NCBI GenBank assembly: GCA_032718475.1
Contig: JAUCBJ010002315.1
Span: 1 to 64,000 of the forward strand
Direction of reading: 5' to 3'
DNA from: Nemertoderma westbladi
Lineage: Eukaryota > Xenacoelomorpha > Nemertodermatida > Nemertodermatidae
Length of the DNA: 64,000 nucleotides
This document shows positions 33,397 to 46,435 of the stretch, piece after piece; position 1 is the first letter of the stretch; the number at the start of each line of letters is the position of its first letter. The position numbers were made by a program, and so were the translations under genes. Under the pieces are notes generated by a model that ran no database searches, was not told the origin of the DNA, and saw only the letters and a program-made list of their open reading frames with translations.

Positions 33397-34025
33397 AAAT
33401 GGGAGCGAGGTGTGTGATATTAATGGGAGCGAGGTGTGTGATATTAATGGGGGCGAGGTGTGTGATATTAATGGGAGCGAGGTGTGTGATATTAATGGGA
33501 GCGAGGTGTGTGATATTAATGGGGGCGAGGTGTGTGATATTAATGGGGGCGAGGTGTGTGATATTAATGGGAGCGAGGTGTGTGATATTAATGGGGGCGA
33601 GGTGTGTGATATTAATGGGAGCGAGGTGTGTGATATTAATGGGAGCGAGGTGTGTGATATTAATGGGAGCGAGGTGTGTGATATTAATGGGAGCGAGGTG
33701 TGTGATATTAATGGGAGCGAGGTGTGTGATATTAATGGGAGCGAGGTGTGTGATATTAATGGGAGCGAGGTGTGTGATATTAATGGGGGCGACGTGTGTG
33801 ATATTAATGGGAGCGAGGTGTGTGATATTAATGGGAGCGAGGTGTGTGATATTAATGGGAGCGAGGTGTGTGATATTAATGGGAGCGAGGTGTGTGATAT
33901 TAATGGGGGCGACGAGGTGTGTGATATTAATGGGAGCGAGGTGTGTGATATTAATGGGAGCGAGGTGTGTGATATTAATGGGAGCGAGGTGTGTGATATA
34001 ATGGGAGCGAGGTGTGTGATATTGT
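33397..34025 (+). repeat. 24-bp minisatellite, about 26 copies
   Basis: Unit TGATATTAATGGGAGCGAGG plus TGTG, with single-base variants (GGGGGC for GGGAGC, GACG for GAGG) and one 3-bp insertion near 33911. As 24 is divisible by 3 and the unit lacks stops in several frames, open frames of about 200 codons appear on both strands (MGARCVIL, CDINGSEV and APINITHL octapeptides). No start context, splice signal or homology supports a gene. Confidence 0.95.
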
Positions 34026-34149
34026 GAGGGGTGTGAGGAATCTATGCCAAACCTGTTGGTATTCGTATCTAATTGTTTGCTATCAATCAATCAATCATCC
34101 CAATCACCCCCCCCCCCCCCTCCCCCACCCCCCGCTTCCTTCGAGCAAA

Positions 34150-35650
34150 AACCAGACTGTCCCACCCAGCATGTCCCACCCAGACTGTCCCACCCAGCCT
34201 GTCCACCCAGATTGTCCCACCCAGCCTGTCCCACCCAGACTGTCCCACCTAGCCTGTCCTACCCAGCCTGACCCACCCAGACTGTCCCACCTAGCCTGTC
34301 CCACCCAGCCTGTCCCACCCAGCCTGACCCACCCAGCATGTCCCACCCAGCATGTCCCACCCAGCATGTCCCACCCAGCCTGTCCCGCCCAGGCTGTCCC
34401 ACCCAGCCTGTCCCACCCAGCCTGACCCACCCAGACTGTCCCACCCACCCTGTCCCACCCAGACTGACCCATGCAGACTGTCCCACCCAGCCTTTTCCAC
34501 CCAGCCTGTCCCACCCAGACTGTCCCACCCAGCCTGTCCCACCCAGCCTGTCTCACCCAGCCTGTCCCACCCAGCCTGACCCACCCAGCCTGTCCCACCC
34601 AGCCTCTCCCACCCAGACTGTCCCACCCAGCCTGTCCCACCCAGCCTGTCCCATCAAGCCTTTCCCCCCCAGACTGTCCCACCCAGCCTGTCCCATCCAG
34701 ACTGTCATACCCAGCCTGTCCCACCCAGCCTGTCCCACCCAGCCTGTCCCATCCAGCCTGACCCACCCAGCCTGTTCCACCCAGCCTGTCCCACCCAGCC
34801 TCTCCCACCCAGACTATCCCACCCAGCCTGTCCCACCCAGCCTGTCCCATGCAGCCTTTCCCACCCAGACTGTCCCATCCAGCCTGTCCCATCCAGACTG
34901 TCCTACCCAGCCTGTCCCACCCAGCCTGTCCCACCCAGCCTGTCCCAACCAGCCTGACCCACCCAGCCTGTCCCACACAGCCTGTCCCACCCAGCCTGTC
35001 TCACCCAGCCTGTCCCACCCAGCCTGACCCAACCAGACTGTCCCACCCAGCCTGTCCCACCCAGCCTGACCCACCCAGACAGTCCCACCCAGGCTGTCCC
35101 ACCCAGCCTGTCCCACCCATCCTCACCCACCCAGCCTGTCCCACCCAGCCTGACCTACCCGGACTGTCCCACCCAGCATGTCCCATACAGCCTGTCCCAC
35201 CCAGTATGTCCCGCCCAGTATGTCCCACCCAGACTGTCCCACCCAGCTCCCCCCCCCCCCTCCCTCCCAGCATGTCCCACCCAGTCTGTCCCTCCCAGCC
35301 TGACCCTCCCAGCATGTCCCACCCAGCCGGTCCCACACAGCCTGTCCTACCCAGTCTGTCCCACACAGCCAGTCCCACCCAGTCTGTCCCACCCAGCCTG
35401 TCCCACACAGCATGTCCCACCCAGTATGTCCCACACAGCCAGTCCCACCCAGTCTGTCCCACACAGCCAGTCCCACCCAGTCTGTCCCAGCCAGCATTTC
35501 CCACATAGCATGTCCCACCCAGTCTGTCCCACACAGCCTGTCCCACCCAGGCTGTCCCACCCAGCATGACCCACCCATCCTGTCCCACCCAGCCTCTCCC
35601 ACCCAGCATGTCCCACCCAACCTGTCCCACCCAACCTGTCCCAACCAGCA
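34150..35650 (+). repeat. 15-bp minisatellite, about 100 copies
   Basis: Unit CCCAGCCTGTCCCAC with A/G/T variants at several positions. The period is five codons, so long open frames occur on both strands (PPSLSHPACPT and GWVGQAGWDRLGGT types); I regard them as artefacts. It begins just after a C-rich tract (about 34107-34133), and the truncated retrotransposon starts where it ends. Confidence 0.95.
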
Positions 35651-35651
35651 C

Positions 35652-36822
35652 ATGCAGCATCGTTTCAAAAAAGAAAGACAGGCATATGCCTGTATCTTTG
35701 TTGACTTCTTCAAGGCCATTGATTCAGTCTCTCGCTCTCGTATATTCAGCATACTTTCATTATATGGGATTCCTGATGAAATTATTGCAGCAATCAGATC
35801 AGTATACGATGGTTCGACAACATTTGTGTCTACTGTTGACGGTGACACAGAACCATTTGAAGTGTTATGGGGCGTCCTCCAAGGAGACACACTTGCGCCA
35901 TTCTTGTTTATGATTGTGGTTGTCTATGTTCTATGGTCTATGCATGTCCTTAGATCATCATAATGATGATGGGTTGATGGTAACTCCACCTACTGGCTCC
36001 AGAAGTCGAGGAAATCCTGCTAAGTACCTAACTGATCTAGACTTTGCTGATGACTTAGGAGTACTCTCAGAAACACTAGAGGGAGCCCAACGGCTCCTCA
36101 GCTCATTAGAACAGGCTGCTTCTAGTTTTGGTCTTTTTATTAACTCCAAAAAGATCAAAATTTTGACAGTTAACTTTTAATGTCCTCATCAAGAATCTAA
36201 CCGGATGAGCATAAGCTCAAATCATGGTATGCTTGAGCATGTGGATGACTTCTGTTACCTGGGATCATGGATCCGGAAGTCAGGTGAGGACCTTCGAATA
36301 CGTAAGGGAAAGGCATGGGCAGCCTTGAATAGGTTTTCCAGGATTTGGAAGTCACCGAGAATTAATCGGAAACTTAAGGTCCGATTATTTAGAGCAGCAG
36401 TAGTTCCAATACTCCTCTATGGGAGTCCATGCTGGGCTCTAACTGATGAGGACACCAAATCTCTGGATGGCACATTCACAAGAATGCTACGCCGGGTTCA
36501 TTGTGTCAAGTACAATGCACACATCTCCAACCAGACACTATATAACATTGGTGGTGTCTCATTGGTTCCCCTAAGCTTGGCACTAGAATAAAGCCGCCTC
36601 CGCTTTGCAGGACATTTGTTTCGCCGTGAGGACCAGCCAGTGCATAATCTTGTACTTTGGCAGCCTCATGGAGTGAATAAGCGTGGTGGACAGCCCATGA
36701 CTTTCTTGAGACGCATCATAAAGGACACTGGCCTTGAAGATGCGGATGATCTAGCAAATGTCATGGGTGATGGTGAGTTGTGGCGGCACAATTTTGTCGA
36801 CAAGCCGGCACAGCATTCTTAA
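35652..36822 (+). pseudogene. 5'-truncated non-LTR retrotransposon (RTE-like), RT and C-terminal region
   Basis: It starts inside the reverse transcriptase (FVDFFKAIDSVSRSRIFSIL, then GVLQGDTLAPFLF). A frameshift falls near 35955, after which the frame holds DFADDLGVLSETLEGAQ with the catalytic FADD at 36043-36054, then FCYLGSWIRKSGEDLR, RAAVVPILLYGSPCW and, near the end, RLRFAGHLFRREDQPV and DTGLEDADDL. In-frame TAA stops lie at 36178 and 36589. The 3' side has a TAATATATAT-type short repeat (about 36822-36845), as many elements of this group have. Endonuclease and ORF start are missing, so it cannot be active. The clade assignment is from memory of motif style. Confidence 0.85.
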
Positions 36823-36845
36823 TATATATGTAATATATATATATA

Positions 36846-37639
36846 ATGCGGCTACAATGCAGCATTCCGATCGTATTAGTCGTCATGGTAAATACTGGTT
36901 TAACTTACCGATTAAATTGTATCTTTTTATTGAGATAGGCTCAGGCTCTGCGGCTTCCACAAAATTAACTTTAATTTACTAATTTATCGTTTTTATTAAA
37001 ATTAATTAATTAGTGTAATTAATATATTGGTTAGATAAATATTCTCAATGCGTGTAATTAGAAACTCAATATTGTTTTACTTAAATCCGTATGGAGTAAT
37101 TAATAAAGCAACGTACATTATTGGAGTGGAGTATATGAGTTATATAGATGGCTTACTCATATATGGACCATTGTTCTTATTTATAATTAATTGGAATAAT
37201 TTGGCTGTGATTACGGCCTGTATATAGTCTTTACATATCCGTGTCTGTAAGACTAATGCCGCGATTACGATAGCATTGTTTTGCTTACAAGTCTATCTGA
37301 AGGCACACACGAACCCTCAATCTAACGGCAGTATCTCCAAGTATTTAATTAATCTCTTACACAATGTTTGCTAAGGGGATATAAATCTGCCATGCTGTAA
37401 TTAAACGTAATTTATGGATTGCACACGATACGTTTACTTTGCCTAAATAATTCTCAATTAATTAATACATCCTTTCAAGCAGCCGTCCAGTTTTGGCCCT
37501 CATATTAAATACATTATAAGGTTTATGTTCCTTTATTAAATATTCCTGGTTTATCAACATATCTGCTAATTAAAATAATGTAATGAATGACATTAAATAT
37601 TGACAATATATCCCATATCAGCTTATCACTTTGTTAAGT
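36846..37639. other. AT-rich spacer before the satellite
   Basis: No gene or repeat seen apart from scattered TTAATTAATT words. Confidence 0.5.
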
Positions 37640-40600
37640 GCAGTGCGGTACAGTGCTATAGTTTGGGTAGCAGCGGTACGTGTTTGGGTTACAGTGCTAT
37701 AGTTTGGGTTACAGTGCTATAGTTTGGGTTACAGTGCTATAGTTTGGGTTACAGTGCTATAGTTTGGGTTACAGTGCTATAGTTTGGGTTACAGTGCTAT
37801 AGTTTGGGTTACAGTGCTATAGTTTGGGTTACAGTGCTATAGTTTGGGTTACAGTGCTATAGTTTGGGTAGCAGCGGTACGTGTTTGGGTTACAGTGCTA
37901 TAGTTTGGGTAGCAGCGGTACGTGTTTGGGTTACAGTGCTATAGTTTGGGTTGTAGTGGTGTGTGTTTGGGTTACAGTGCTATAGTTTGGGTTGTAGTGG
38001 TGTGTGTTTGGGTTACAGTGCTATAGTTTGGGTTACAGTGCTATAGTTTGGGTTACAGTGCTATAGTTTGGGTTACAGTGCTATAGTTTGGGTAGCAGCG
38101 GTACGTGTTTGGGTTACAGTGCTATAGTTTGGGTAGCAGCGGTACGTGTTTGGGTTACAGTGCTATAGTTTGGGTTGTAGTGGTGTGTGTTTGGGTTACA
38201 GTGCTATAGTTTGGGTTGTAGTGGTGTGTGTTTGGGTTACAGTGCTATAGTTTGGGTTACAGTGCTATAGTTTGGGTTACAGTGCTATAGTTTGGGTTGT
38301 AGTGGTGTGTGTTTGGGTTACAGTGCTATAGTTTGGGTTACAGTGGTGTGTGTTTGGGTTACAGTGCTATAGTTTGGGTTACAGTGCTATAGTTTGGGTT
38401 ACAGTGCTATATGTTGGGTTACAGTGCTATAGTTTGGGTTACAGTGCTATAGTTTGGGTTACAGTGCTATAGTTTGGGTAGCAGCGGTACGTGTTTGGGT
38501 TACAGTGCTATAGTTTGGGTTACAGTGCTATAGTTTGGGTTACAGTGCTATAGTTTGGGTTACAGTGCTATAGTTTGGGTTACAGTGCTATAGTTTGGGT
38601 TACAGTGCTATAGTTTGGGTTACAGTGCTATAGTTTGGGTTACAGTGCTATAGTTTGGGTAGCAGCGGTACGTGTTTGGGTTACAGTGCTATAGTTTGGG
38701 TAGCAGCGGTACGTGTTTGGGTTACAGTGCTATAGTTTGGGTTGTAGTGGTGTGTGTTTGGGTTACAGTGCTATAGTTTGGGTTGTAGTGGTGTGTGTTT
38801 GGGTTACAGTGCTATAGTTTGGGTTACAGTGCTATAGTTTGGGTTACAGTGCTATAGTTTGGGTTACAGTGCTATAGTTTGGGTTGTAGTGGTGTGTGTT
38901 TGGGTTACAGTGCTATAGTTTGGGTTACAGTGGTGTGTGTTTGGGTTACAGTGCTATAGTTTGGGTTACAGTGCTATAGTTTGGGTTACAGTGCTATATG
39001 TTGGGTTACAGTGCTATAGTTTGGGTAGCAGCGGTACGTGTTTGGGTTACAGTGCTATAGTTTGGGTAGCAGCGGTACGTGTTTGGGTTACAGTGCTATA
39101 GTTTGGGTTACAGTGCTATAGTTTGGGTTACAGTGCTATAGTTTGGGTTACAGTGCTATAGTTTGGGTTACAGTGCTATAGTTTGGGTTACAGTACTATA
39201 GTTTGGGTTACAGAGCTATAGTTTGGGTTACAGTGCTATAGTTTGGGTTGTAGTGGTGTGTGTTTGGGTTACAGTGCTATAGTTTGGGTTACAGTGCTAT
39301 AGTTTGGGTAGCAGCGGTACGTGTTTGGGTTACAGTGCTATAGTTTGGGTTACAGTGCTATAGTTTGGGTTACAGTGCTATAGTTTGGGTTACAGTGCTA
39401 TAGTTTGGGTTACAGTGCTATAGTTTGGGTTACAGTGCTATAGTTTGGGTTACAGTGCTATAGTTTGGGTTACAGTTCTATAGTTTGGGTTGTAGTGGTG
39501 TGTGTTTGGGTTACAGTGCTATAGTTTGGGTTACAGTGCTATAGTTTGGGTTACAGTGCTATAGTTTGGGTTACAGTGCTATAGTTTGGGTTACAGTGCT
39601 ATAGTTTGGGTAGCAGCGGTACGTGTTTGGGTTACAGTGCTATAGTTTGGGTTACAGTGCTATAGTTTGGGTTACAGTGCTATAGTTTGGGTTACAGTGC
39701 TATAGTTTGGGTAGCAGCGGTACGTGTTTGGGTTACAGTGCTATAGTTTGGGTAGCAGCGGTACGTGTTTGGGTTACAGTGCTATAGTTTGGGTAGCAGC
39801 GGTACGTGTTTGGGTTACAGTGCTATAGTTTGGGTTACAGTGCTATAGTTTGGGTTACAGTGCTATAGTTTGGGTTACAGTGCTATAGTTTGGGTTACAG
39901 TGCTATAGTTTGGGTTACAGTGCTATAGTTTGGGTTACAGTGCTATAGTTTGGGTTACAGTGCTATAGTTTGGGTTACAGTGCTATAGTTTGGGTTACAG
40001 TGCTATAGTTTGGGTTACAGTGCTATAGTTTGGGTTACAGTGCTATAGTTTGGGTTGTAGTGGTGTGTCTTTGGGTTACAGTGCTATAGTTTGGGTTGTA
40101 GTGGTGTTTGTTTGGGTTACAGTGCTATAGTTTGGGTTACAGTGCTATAGTTTGGGTTACAGTTCTATAGTTTGGGTAGCAGCGGTACGTGTTTGGGTTA
40201 CAGTGCTATAGTTTGGGTTACAGTGCTATAGTTTGGGTAGCAGCGGTACGTGTTTGGGTTACAGTGCTATAGTTTGGGTTACAGTGCTATAGTTTGGGTT
40301 ACAGTGCTATAGTTTGGGTTGTAGTGGTGTGTGTTTGGGTTACAGTGCTATAGTTTGGGTTACAGTGCTGTAGTTTGGGTAGCAGCGGTACGTGTTTGGG
40401 TTACAGTGCTATAGTTTGGGTTACAGTGCTATAGTTTGGGTAGCAGCGGTACGTGTTTGGGTTACAGTGCTATAGTTTGGGTTACAGTGCTATAGTTTGG
40501 GTTACAGTGCTATAGTTTGGGTTGTAGTGGTGTGTGTTTGGGTTACAGTGCTATAGTTTGGGTTACAGTGCTATAGTTTGGGTTACAGTGCTATAGTTTG

Positions 40601-40779
40601 GGTTACAGTGCTATAGTTTGGGTTGTAGTGGTGTGTCTTTGGGTTACAGTGCTATAGTTTGGGTTGTAGTGGTGTTTGTTTGGGTTACAGTGCTATAGTT
40701 TGGGTTACAGTGCTATAGTTTGGGTTACAGTGCTATAGTTTGGGTTACAGTGCTATAGTTTGGGTTACAGTGCTATAGT

Positions 40780-43700
40780 TTGGGTTGTAGTGGTGTGTCT
40801 TTGGGTTACAGTGCTATAGTTTGGGTTGTAGTGGTGTTTGTTTGGGTTACAGTGCTATAGTTTGGGTTACAGTGCTATAGTTTGGGTTACAGTTCTATAG
40901 TTTGGGTAGCAGCGGTACGTGTTTGGGTTACAGTGCTATAGTTTGGGTTACAGTGCTATAGTTTGGGTAGCAGCGGTACGTGTTTGGGTTACAGTGCTAT
41001 AGTTTGGGTTACAGTGCTATAGTTTGGGTTACAGTGCTATAGTTTGGGTTGTAGTGGTGTGTGTTTGGGTTACAGTGCTATAGTTTGGGTTACAGTGCTG
41101 TAGTTTGGGTAGCAGCGGTACGTGTTTGGGTTACAGTGCTATAGTTTGGGTTACAGTGCTATAGTTTGGGTAGCAGCGGTACGTGTTTGGGTTACAGTGC
41201 TATAGTTTGGGTTACAGTGCTATAGTTTGGGTAGCAGCGGTACGTGTTTGGGTTACAGTGCTATAGTTTGGGTTACAGTGCTATAGTTTGGGTAGCAGCG
41301 GTACGTGTTTGGGTTACAGTGCTATAGTTTGGGTTACAGTGCTATAGTTTGGGTAGCAGCGGTACGTGTTTGGGTTACAGTGCTATAATTTGGGTTACAG
41401 TGCTATAATTTGGGTTACAGTGCTATAGTTTGGGTTGTAGTGGTGTGTGTTTGGGTTACAGTGCTATAGTTTGGGTAGCAGCGGTACGTGTTTGGGTTAC
41501 AGTGCTATAGTTTGGGTTACAGTGCTATAGTTTGGGTAGCAGCGGTACGTGTTTGGGTTACAGTGCTATAGTTTGGGTTACAGTGCTATAGTTTGGGTAG
41601 CAGCGGTACGTGTTTGGGTTACAGTGCTATAGTTTGGGTTACAGTGCTATAGTTTGGGTAGCAGCGGTACGTGTTTGGGTTACAGTGCTATAGTTTGGGT
41701 TACAGTGCTATAGTTTGGGTAGCAGCGGTACGTGTTTGGGTTACAGTGCTATAGTTTGGGTTACAGTGCTATAGTTTGGGTAGCAGCGGTACGTGTTTGG
41801 GTTACAGTGCTATAGTTTGGGTTACAGTGCTATAGTTTGGGTAGCAGCGGTACGTGTTTGGGTTACAGTGCTATAGTTTGGGTTACAGTGCTATAGTTTG
41901 GGTTACAGTGCTATAGTTTGGGTTACAGTGCTATAGTTTGGGTTACAGTGCTATAGTTTGGGTTACAGTGCTATAGTTTGGGTTACAGTGCTATAGTTTG
42001 GGTAGCAGCGGTACGTGTTTGGGTTACAGTGCTATAGTTAGAGTAGCAGCGGTACGTGTTTGGGTTACAGTGCTATAGTTTGGGTTACAGTGCTATAGTT
42101 TGGGTTACAGTGCTATAGTTTGGGTTACAGTGCTATAGTTTGGGTTACAGTGCTATAGTTTGGGTAGCAGCGGTACGTGTTTGGGTTACAGTGCTATAGT
42201 TTGGGTTACAGTGCTATAGTTTGGGTTACAGTGCTATAGTTTGGGTTACAGTGCTATAGTTTGGGTTACAGTGCTATAGTTTGGGTTACAGTGCTATAGT
42301 TTGGGTTACAGTGCTATAGTTTGGGTTACAGTGCTATAGTTTGGGTTACAGTGCTATAGTTTGGGTAGCAGCGGTACGTGTTTGGGTTACAGTGCTATAG
42401 TTTGGGTTACAGTGCTATAGTTTGGGTTACAGTGCTATAGTTTGGGTTACAGTGCTATAGTTTGGGTTACAGTGCTATAGTTTGGGTTACAGTGCTATAG
42501 TTTGGGTTACAGTGCTATAGTTTGGGTTACAGTGCTATAGTTTGGGTTACAGTGCTATAGTTTGGGTTACAGTGCTATAGTTTGGGTTACAGTGCTATAG
42601 TTTGGGTTACAGTGCTATAGTTTGGGTTACAGTGCTATAGTTTGGGTAGCAGCGGTACGTGTTTGGGTTACAGTGCTATAGTTTGGGTTACAGTGCTATA
42701 GTTTGGGTTACAGTGCTATAGTTTGGGTTACAGTGCTATAGTTTGGGTTACAGTGCTATAGTTTGGGTTACAGTGCTATAGTTTGGGTTACAGTGCTATA
42801 GTTTGGGTTACAGTGCTATAGTTTGGGTTACAGTGCTATAGTTTGGGTAGCAGCGGTACGTGTTTGGGTTACAGTGCTATAGTTTGGGTTGTAGTGGTGT
42901 GTGTTTGGGTTACAGTGCTATAGTTTGGGTTACAGTGCTATAGTTTGGGTAGCAGCGGTACGTGTTTGGGTTACAGTGCTATAGTTAGAGTAGCAGCGGT
43001 ACGTGTTTGGGTTACAGTGCTATAGTTTGGGTTACAGTGCTATAGTTTGGGTAGCAGCGGTACGTGTTTGGGTTACAGTGCTATAGTTTGGGTTACAGTG
43101 CTATAGTTTGGGTTGTAGTGGTGTGTGTTTGGAATACAGTGCTATAGTTTGGGTTACAGTGCTATAGTTTGGGTTACAGTGCTATAGTTTGGGTAGCAGC
43201 GGTACGTGTTTGGGTTACAGTGCTATAGTTTGGGTTACAGTGCTATAGTTTGGGTTGTAGTGGTGTGTGTTTGGGTTACAGTGCTATAGTTCGGGTTACA
43301 GTGCTATAGTTTGGGTTACAGTGCTATAGTTTGGGTAGCAGCGGTACGTGTTTGGGTTACAGTGCTATAGTTTGGGTTACAGTGCTATAGTTTGGGTTAC
43401 AGTGCTATAGTTTGGGTAGCAGCGGTACGTGTATGGGATACAGTGCTATAGTTTGGGTTGTAGTGCTATAATTTGGGTTACAGTGCTATAGTTTGGGTTG
43501 TAGTGGTGTGTGTTTGGGTTACAGTGCTATAGTTTGGGTTGTAGTGGTGTGTGTTTGGGTTACAGTGCTATAGTTTGGGTTACAGTGCTATAGTTTGGGT
43601 TACAGTGCTATAGTTTGGGTTACAGTGCTATAGTTTGGGTTGTAGTGGTGTGTGTTTGGGTTACAGTGCTATAGTTTGGGTTACAGTGCTATAGTTTGGG

Positions 43701-46435
43701 TAGCAGCGGTACGTGTTTGGGTTACAGTGCTATAGTTTGGGTAGCAGCGGTACGTGTTTGGGTTACAGTGCTATAGTTTGGGTTACAGTGCTATAGTTTG
43801 GGTTACAGTGCTATAGTTTGGGTTGTAGTGGTGTGTGTTTGGGTTACAGTGCTATAGTTTGGGTTACAGTGCTATAGTTTGGGTTACAGTGCTATAGTTT
43901 GGGTTACAGTGCTATAGTTTGGGTAGCAGCGGTACGTGTTTGGGTTACAGTGCTATAGTTTGGGTTACAGTGCTATAGTTTGGGTTACAGTGCTATAGTT
44001 TGGGTTGTAGTGGTGTGTGTTTGGGTTACAGTGCTATAGTTTGGGTTACAGTGCTATAGTTTGGGTTACAGTGCTATAGTTTGGGTTACAGTGCTATAGT
44101 TTGGGTTACAGTGCTATAGTTTGGGTTACAGTGCTATAGTTTGGGTAGCAGCGGTACGTGTTTGGGTTACAGTGCTATAGTTTGGGTTACAGTGCTATAG
44201 TTTGGGTTACAGTGCTATAGTTTGGGTTACAGTGCTATAGTTTGGGTTACAGTGCTATAGTTTGGGTAGCAGCGGTACGTGTTTGGGTTACAGTGCTATA
44301 GTTTGGGTTACAGTGCTATAGTTTGGGTTACAGTGCTATAGTTTGGGTTACAGTGCTATAGTTTGGGTTACAGTGCTATAGTTTGGGTTACAGTGCTATA
44401 GTTTGGGTTACAGTGCTATAGTTTGGGTTACAGTGCTATAGTTTGGGTTACAGTGCTATAGTTTGGGTTACAGTGCTATAGTTTGGGTTACAGTGCTATA
44501 GTTTGGGTTACAGTGCTATAGTTTGGGTTACAGTGCTATAGTTTGGGTTACAGTGCTATAGTTTGGGTTACAGTGCTATAGTTTGGGTTACAGTGCTATA
44601 GTTTGGGTTACAGTGCTATAGTTTGGGTTACAGTGCTATAGTTTGGGTTACAGTGCTATAGTTTGGGTTACAGTGCTATAGTTTGGGTTACAGTGCTATA
44701 GTTTGGGTTACAGTGCTATAGTTTGGGTTACAGTGCTATAGTTTGGGTTACAGTGCTATAGTTTGGGTTACAGTGCTATAGTTTGGGTAGCAGCGGTACG
44801 TGTTTGGGTTACAGTGCTATAGTTTGGGTTACAGTGCTATAGTTTGGGTTACAGTGCTATAGTTTGGGTTACAGTGCTATAGTTTGGGTTACAGTGCTAT
44901 AGTTTGGGTAGCAGCGGTACGTGTTTGGGTTACAGTGCTATAGTTTGGGTTACAGTGCTATAGTTTGGGTTACAGTGCTATAGTTTGGGTTACAGTGCTA
45001 TAGTTTGGGTTGTAGTGGTGTGTGTTTGGGTTACAGTGCTATAGTTTGGGTTACAGTGCTATAGTTTGGGTAGCAGCGGTACGTGTTTGGGTTACAGTGC
45101 TATAGTTTGGGTTACAGTGCTATAGTTTGGGTTACAGTGCTATAGTTTGGGTTACAGTGCTATAGTTTGGGTTACAGTGCTATAGTTTGGGTTACAGTGC
45201 TATAGTTTGGGTTACAGTGCTATAGTTTGGGTTACAGTGCTATAGTTTGGGTTACAGTGCTATAGTTTGGGTTGTAGTGGTGTGTGTTTGGAATACAGTG
45301 CTATAGTTTGGGTTGTAGTGGTGTGTGTTTGGGTTACAGTGCTATAGTTTGGGTTGTAGTGGTGTGTGTTTGGGTTACAGTGCTATAGTTTGGGTTACAG
45401 TGCTATAGTTTGGGTTGTAGTGGTGTGTGTTTGGGTTACAGTGCTATAGTTCGGGTTACAGTGCTATAGTTTGGGTTACAGTGCTATAGTTTGGGTTACA
45501 GTGCTATAGTTTGGGTTACAGTGCTATAGTTTGGGTTACAGTGCTATAGTTTGGGTTACAGTGCTATAGTTTGGGTTACAGTGCTATAGTTTGGGTTACA
45601 GTGCTATAGTTTGGGTTACAGTGCTATAGTTTGGGTTACAGTGCTATAGTTTGGGTTACAGTGCTGTAGTTTGGGTTACAGTGCTATAGTTTGGGTTGTA
45701 GTGGTGTGTGTTTGGGTTACAGTGCTATAGTTTGGGTTGTAGTGGTGTGTGTTTGGGTTACAGTGCTATAGTTTGGGTTACAGTGCTATAGTTTGGGTTA
45801 CAGTGCTATAGTTTGGGTTACAGTGCTATAGTTTGGGTTACAGTGCTGTAGTTTGGGTTACAGTGCTATAGTTTGGGTTGTAGTGGTGTGTGTTTGGGTT
45901 ACAGTGCTATAGTTTGGGTTGTAGTGGTGTGTGTTTGGGTTACAGTGCTATAGTTTGGGTAGTAGTGGTGTGTGTTTGGGTTACAGTGCTATAGTTTGGG
46001 TTACAGTGCTATAGTTTGGGTTACAGTGCTATAGTTTGGGTTGTAGTGGTGTGTGTTTGGGTTACAGTGCTATAGTTTGGGTTACAGTGCTATAGTTTGG
46101 GTTACAGTGCTATAGTTTGGGTTACAGTGCTGTAGTTTGGGTTACAGTGCTATAGTTTGGGTTGTAGTGGTGTGTGTTTGGGTTACAGTGCTATAGTTTG
46201 GGTTGTAGTGGTGTGTGTTTGGGTTACAGTGCTATAGTTTGGGTTGTAGTGGTGTGTGTTTGGGTTACAGTGCTATAGTTTGGGTTACAGTGCTATAGTT
46301 TGGGTTACAGTGCTATAGTTTGGGTTACAGTGCTATAGTTTGGGTTACAGTGCTGTAGTTTGGGTTACAGTGCTATAGTTTGGGTTGTAGTGGTGTGTGT
46401 TTGGGTTACAGTGCTATAGTTTGGGTTACAGTGCT
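40780..46435 (+). repeat. long segmental duplication inside the satellite, copy 1
   Basis: The rare-variant order matches copy 2. CTATAATT pair at 41384 versus 59498; TTAGAGTAG at 42039 versus 60153 (both offset 18,114); TTCGGG at 43291 versus 60638 (17,347); GGAATACAG near 45290 versus 61975 and TTCGGG at 45451 versus 62136 (both 16,685). Falling offsets show internal gains or losses of unit blocks. Confidence 0.75.

Noticed and set aside
34104-35890. Long proline-rich and GWVGQAGWD-type frames on both strands
   Set aside because: The 15-bp repeat has a five-codon period; the frames are open for arithmetic reasons.
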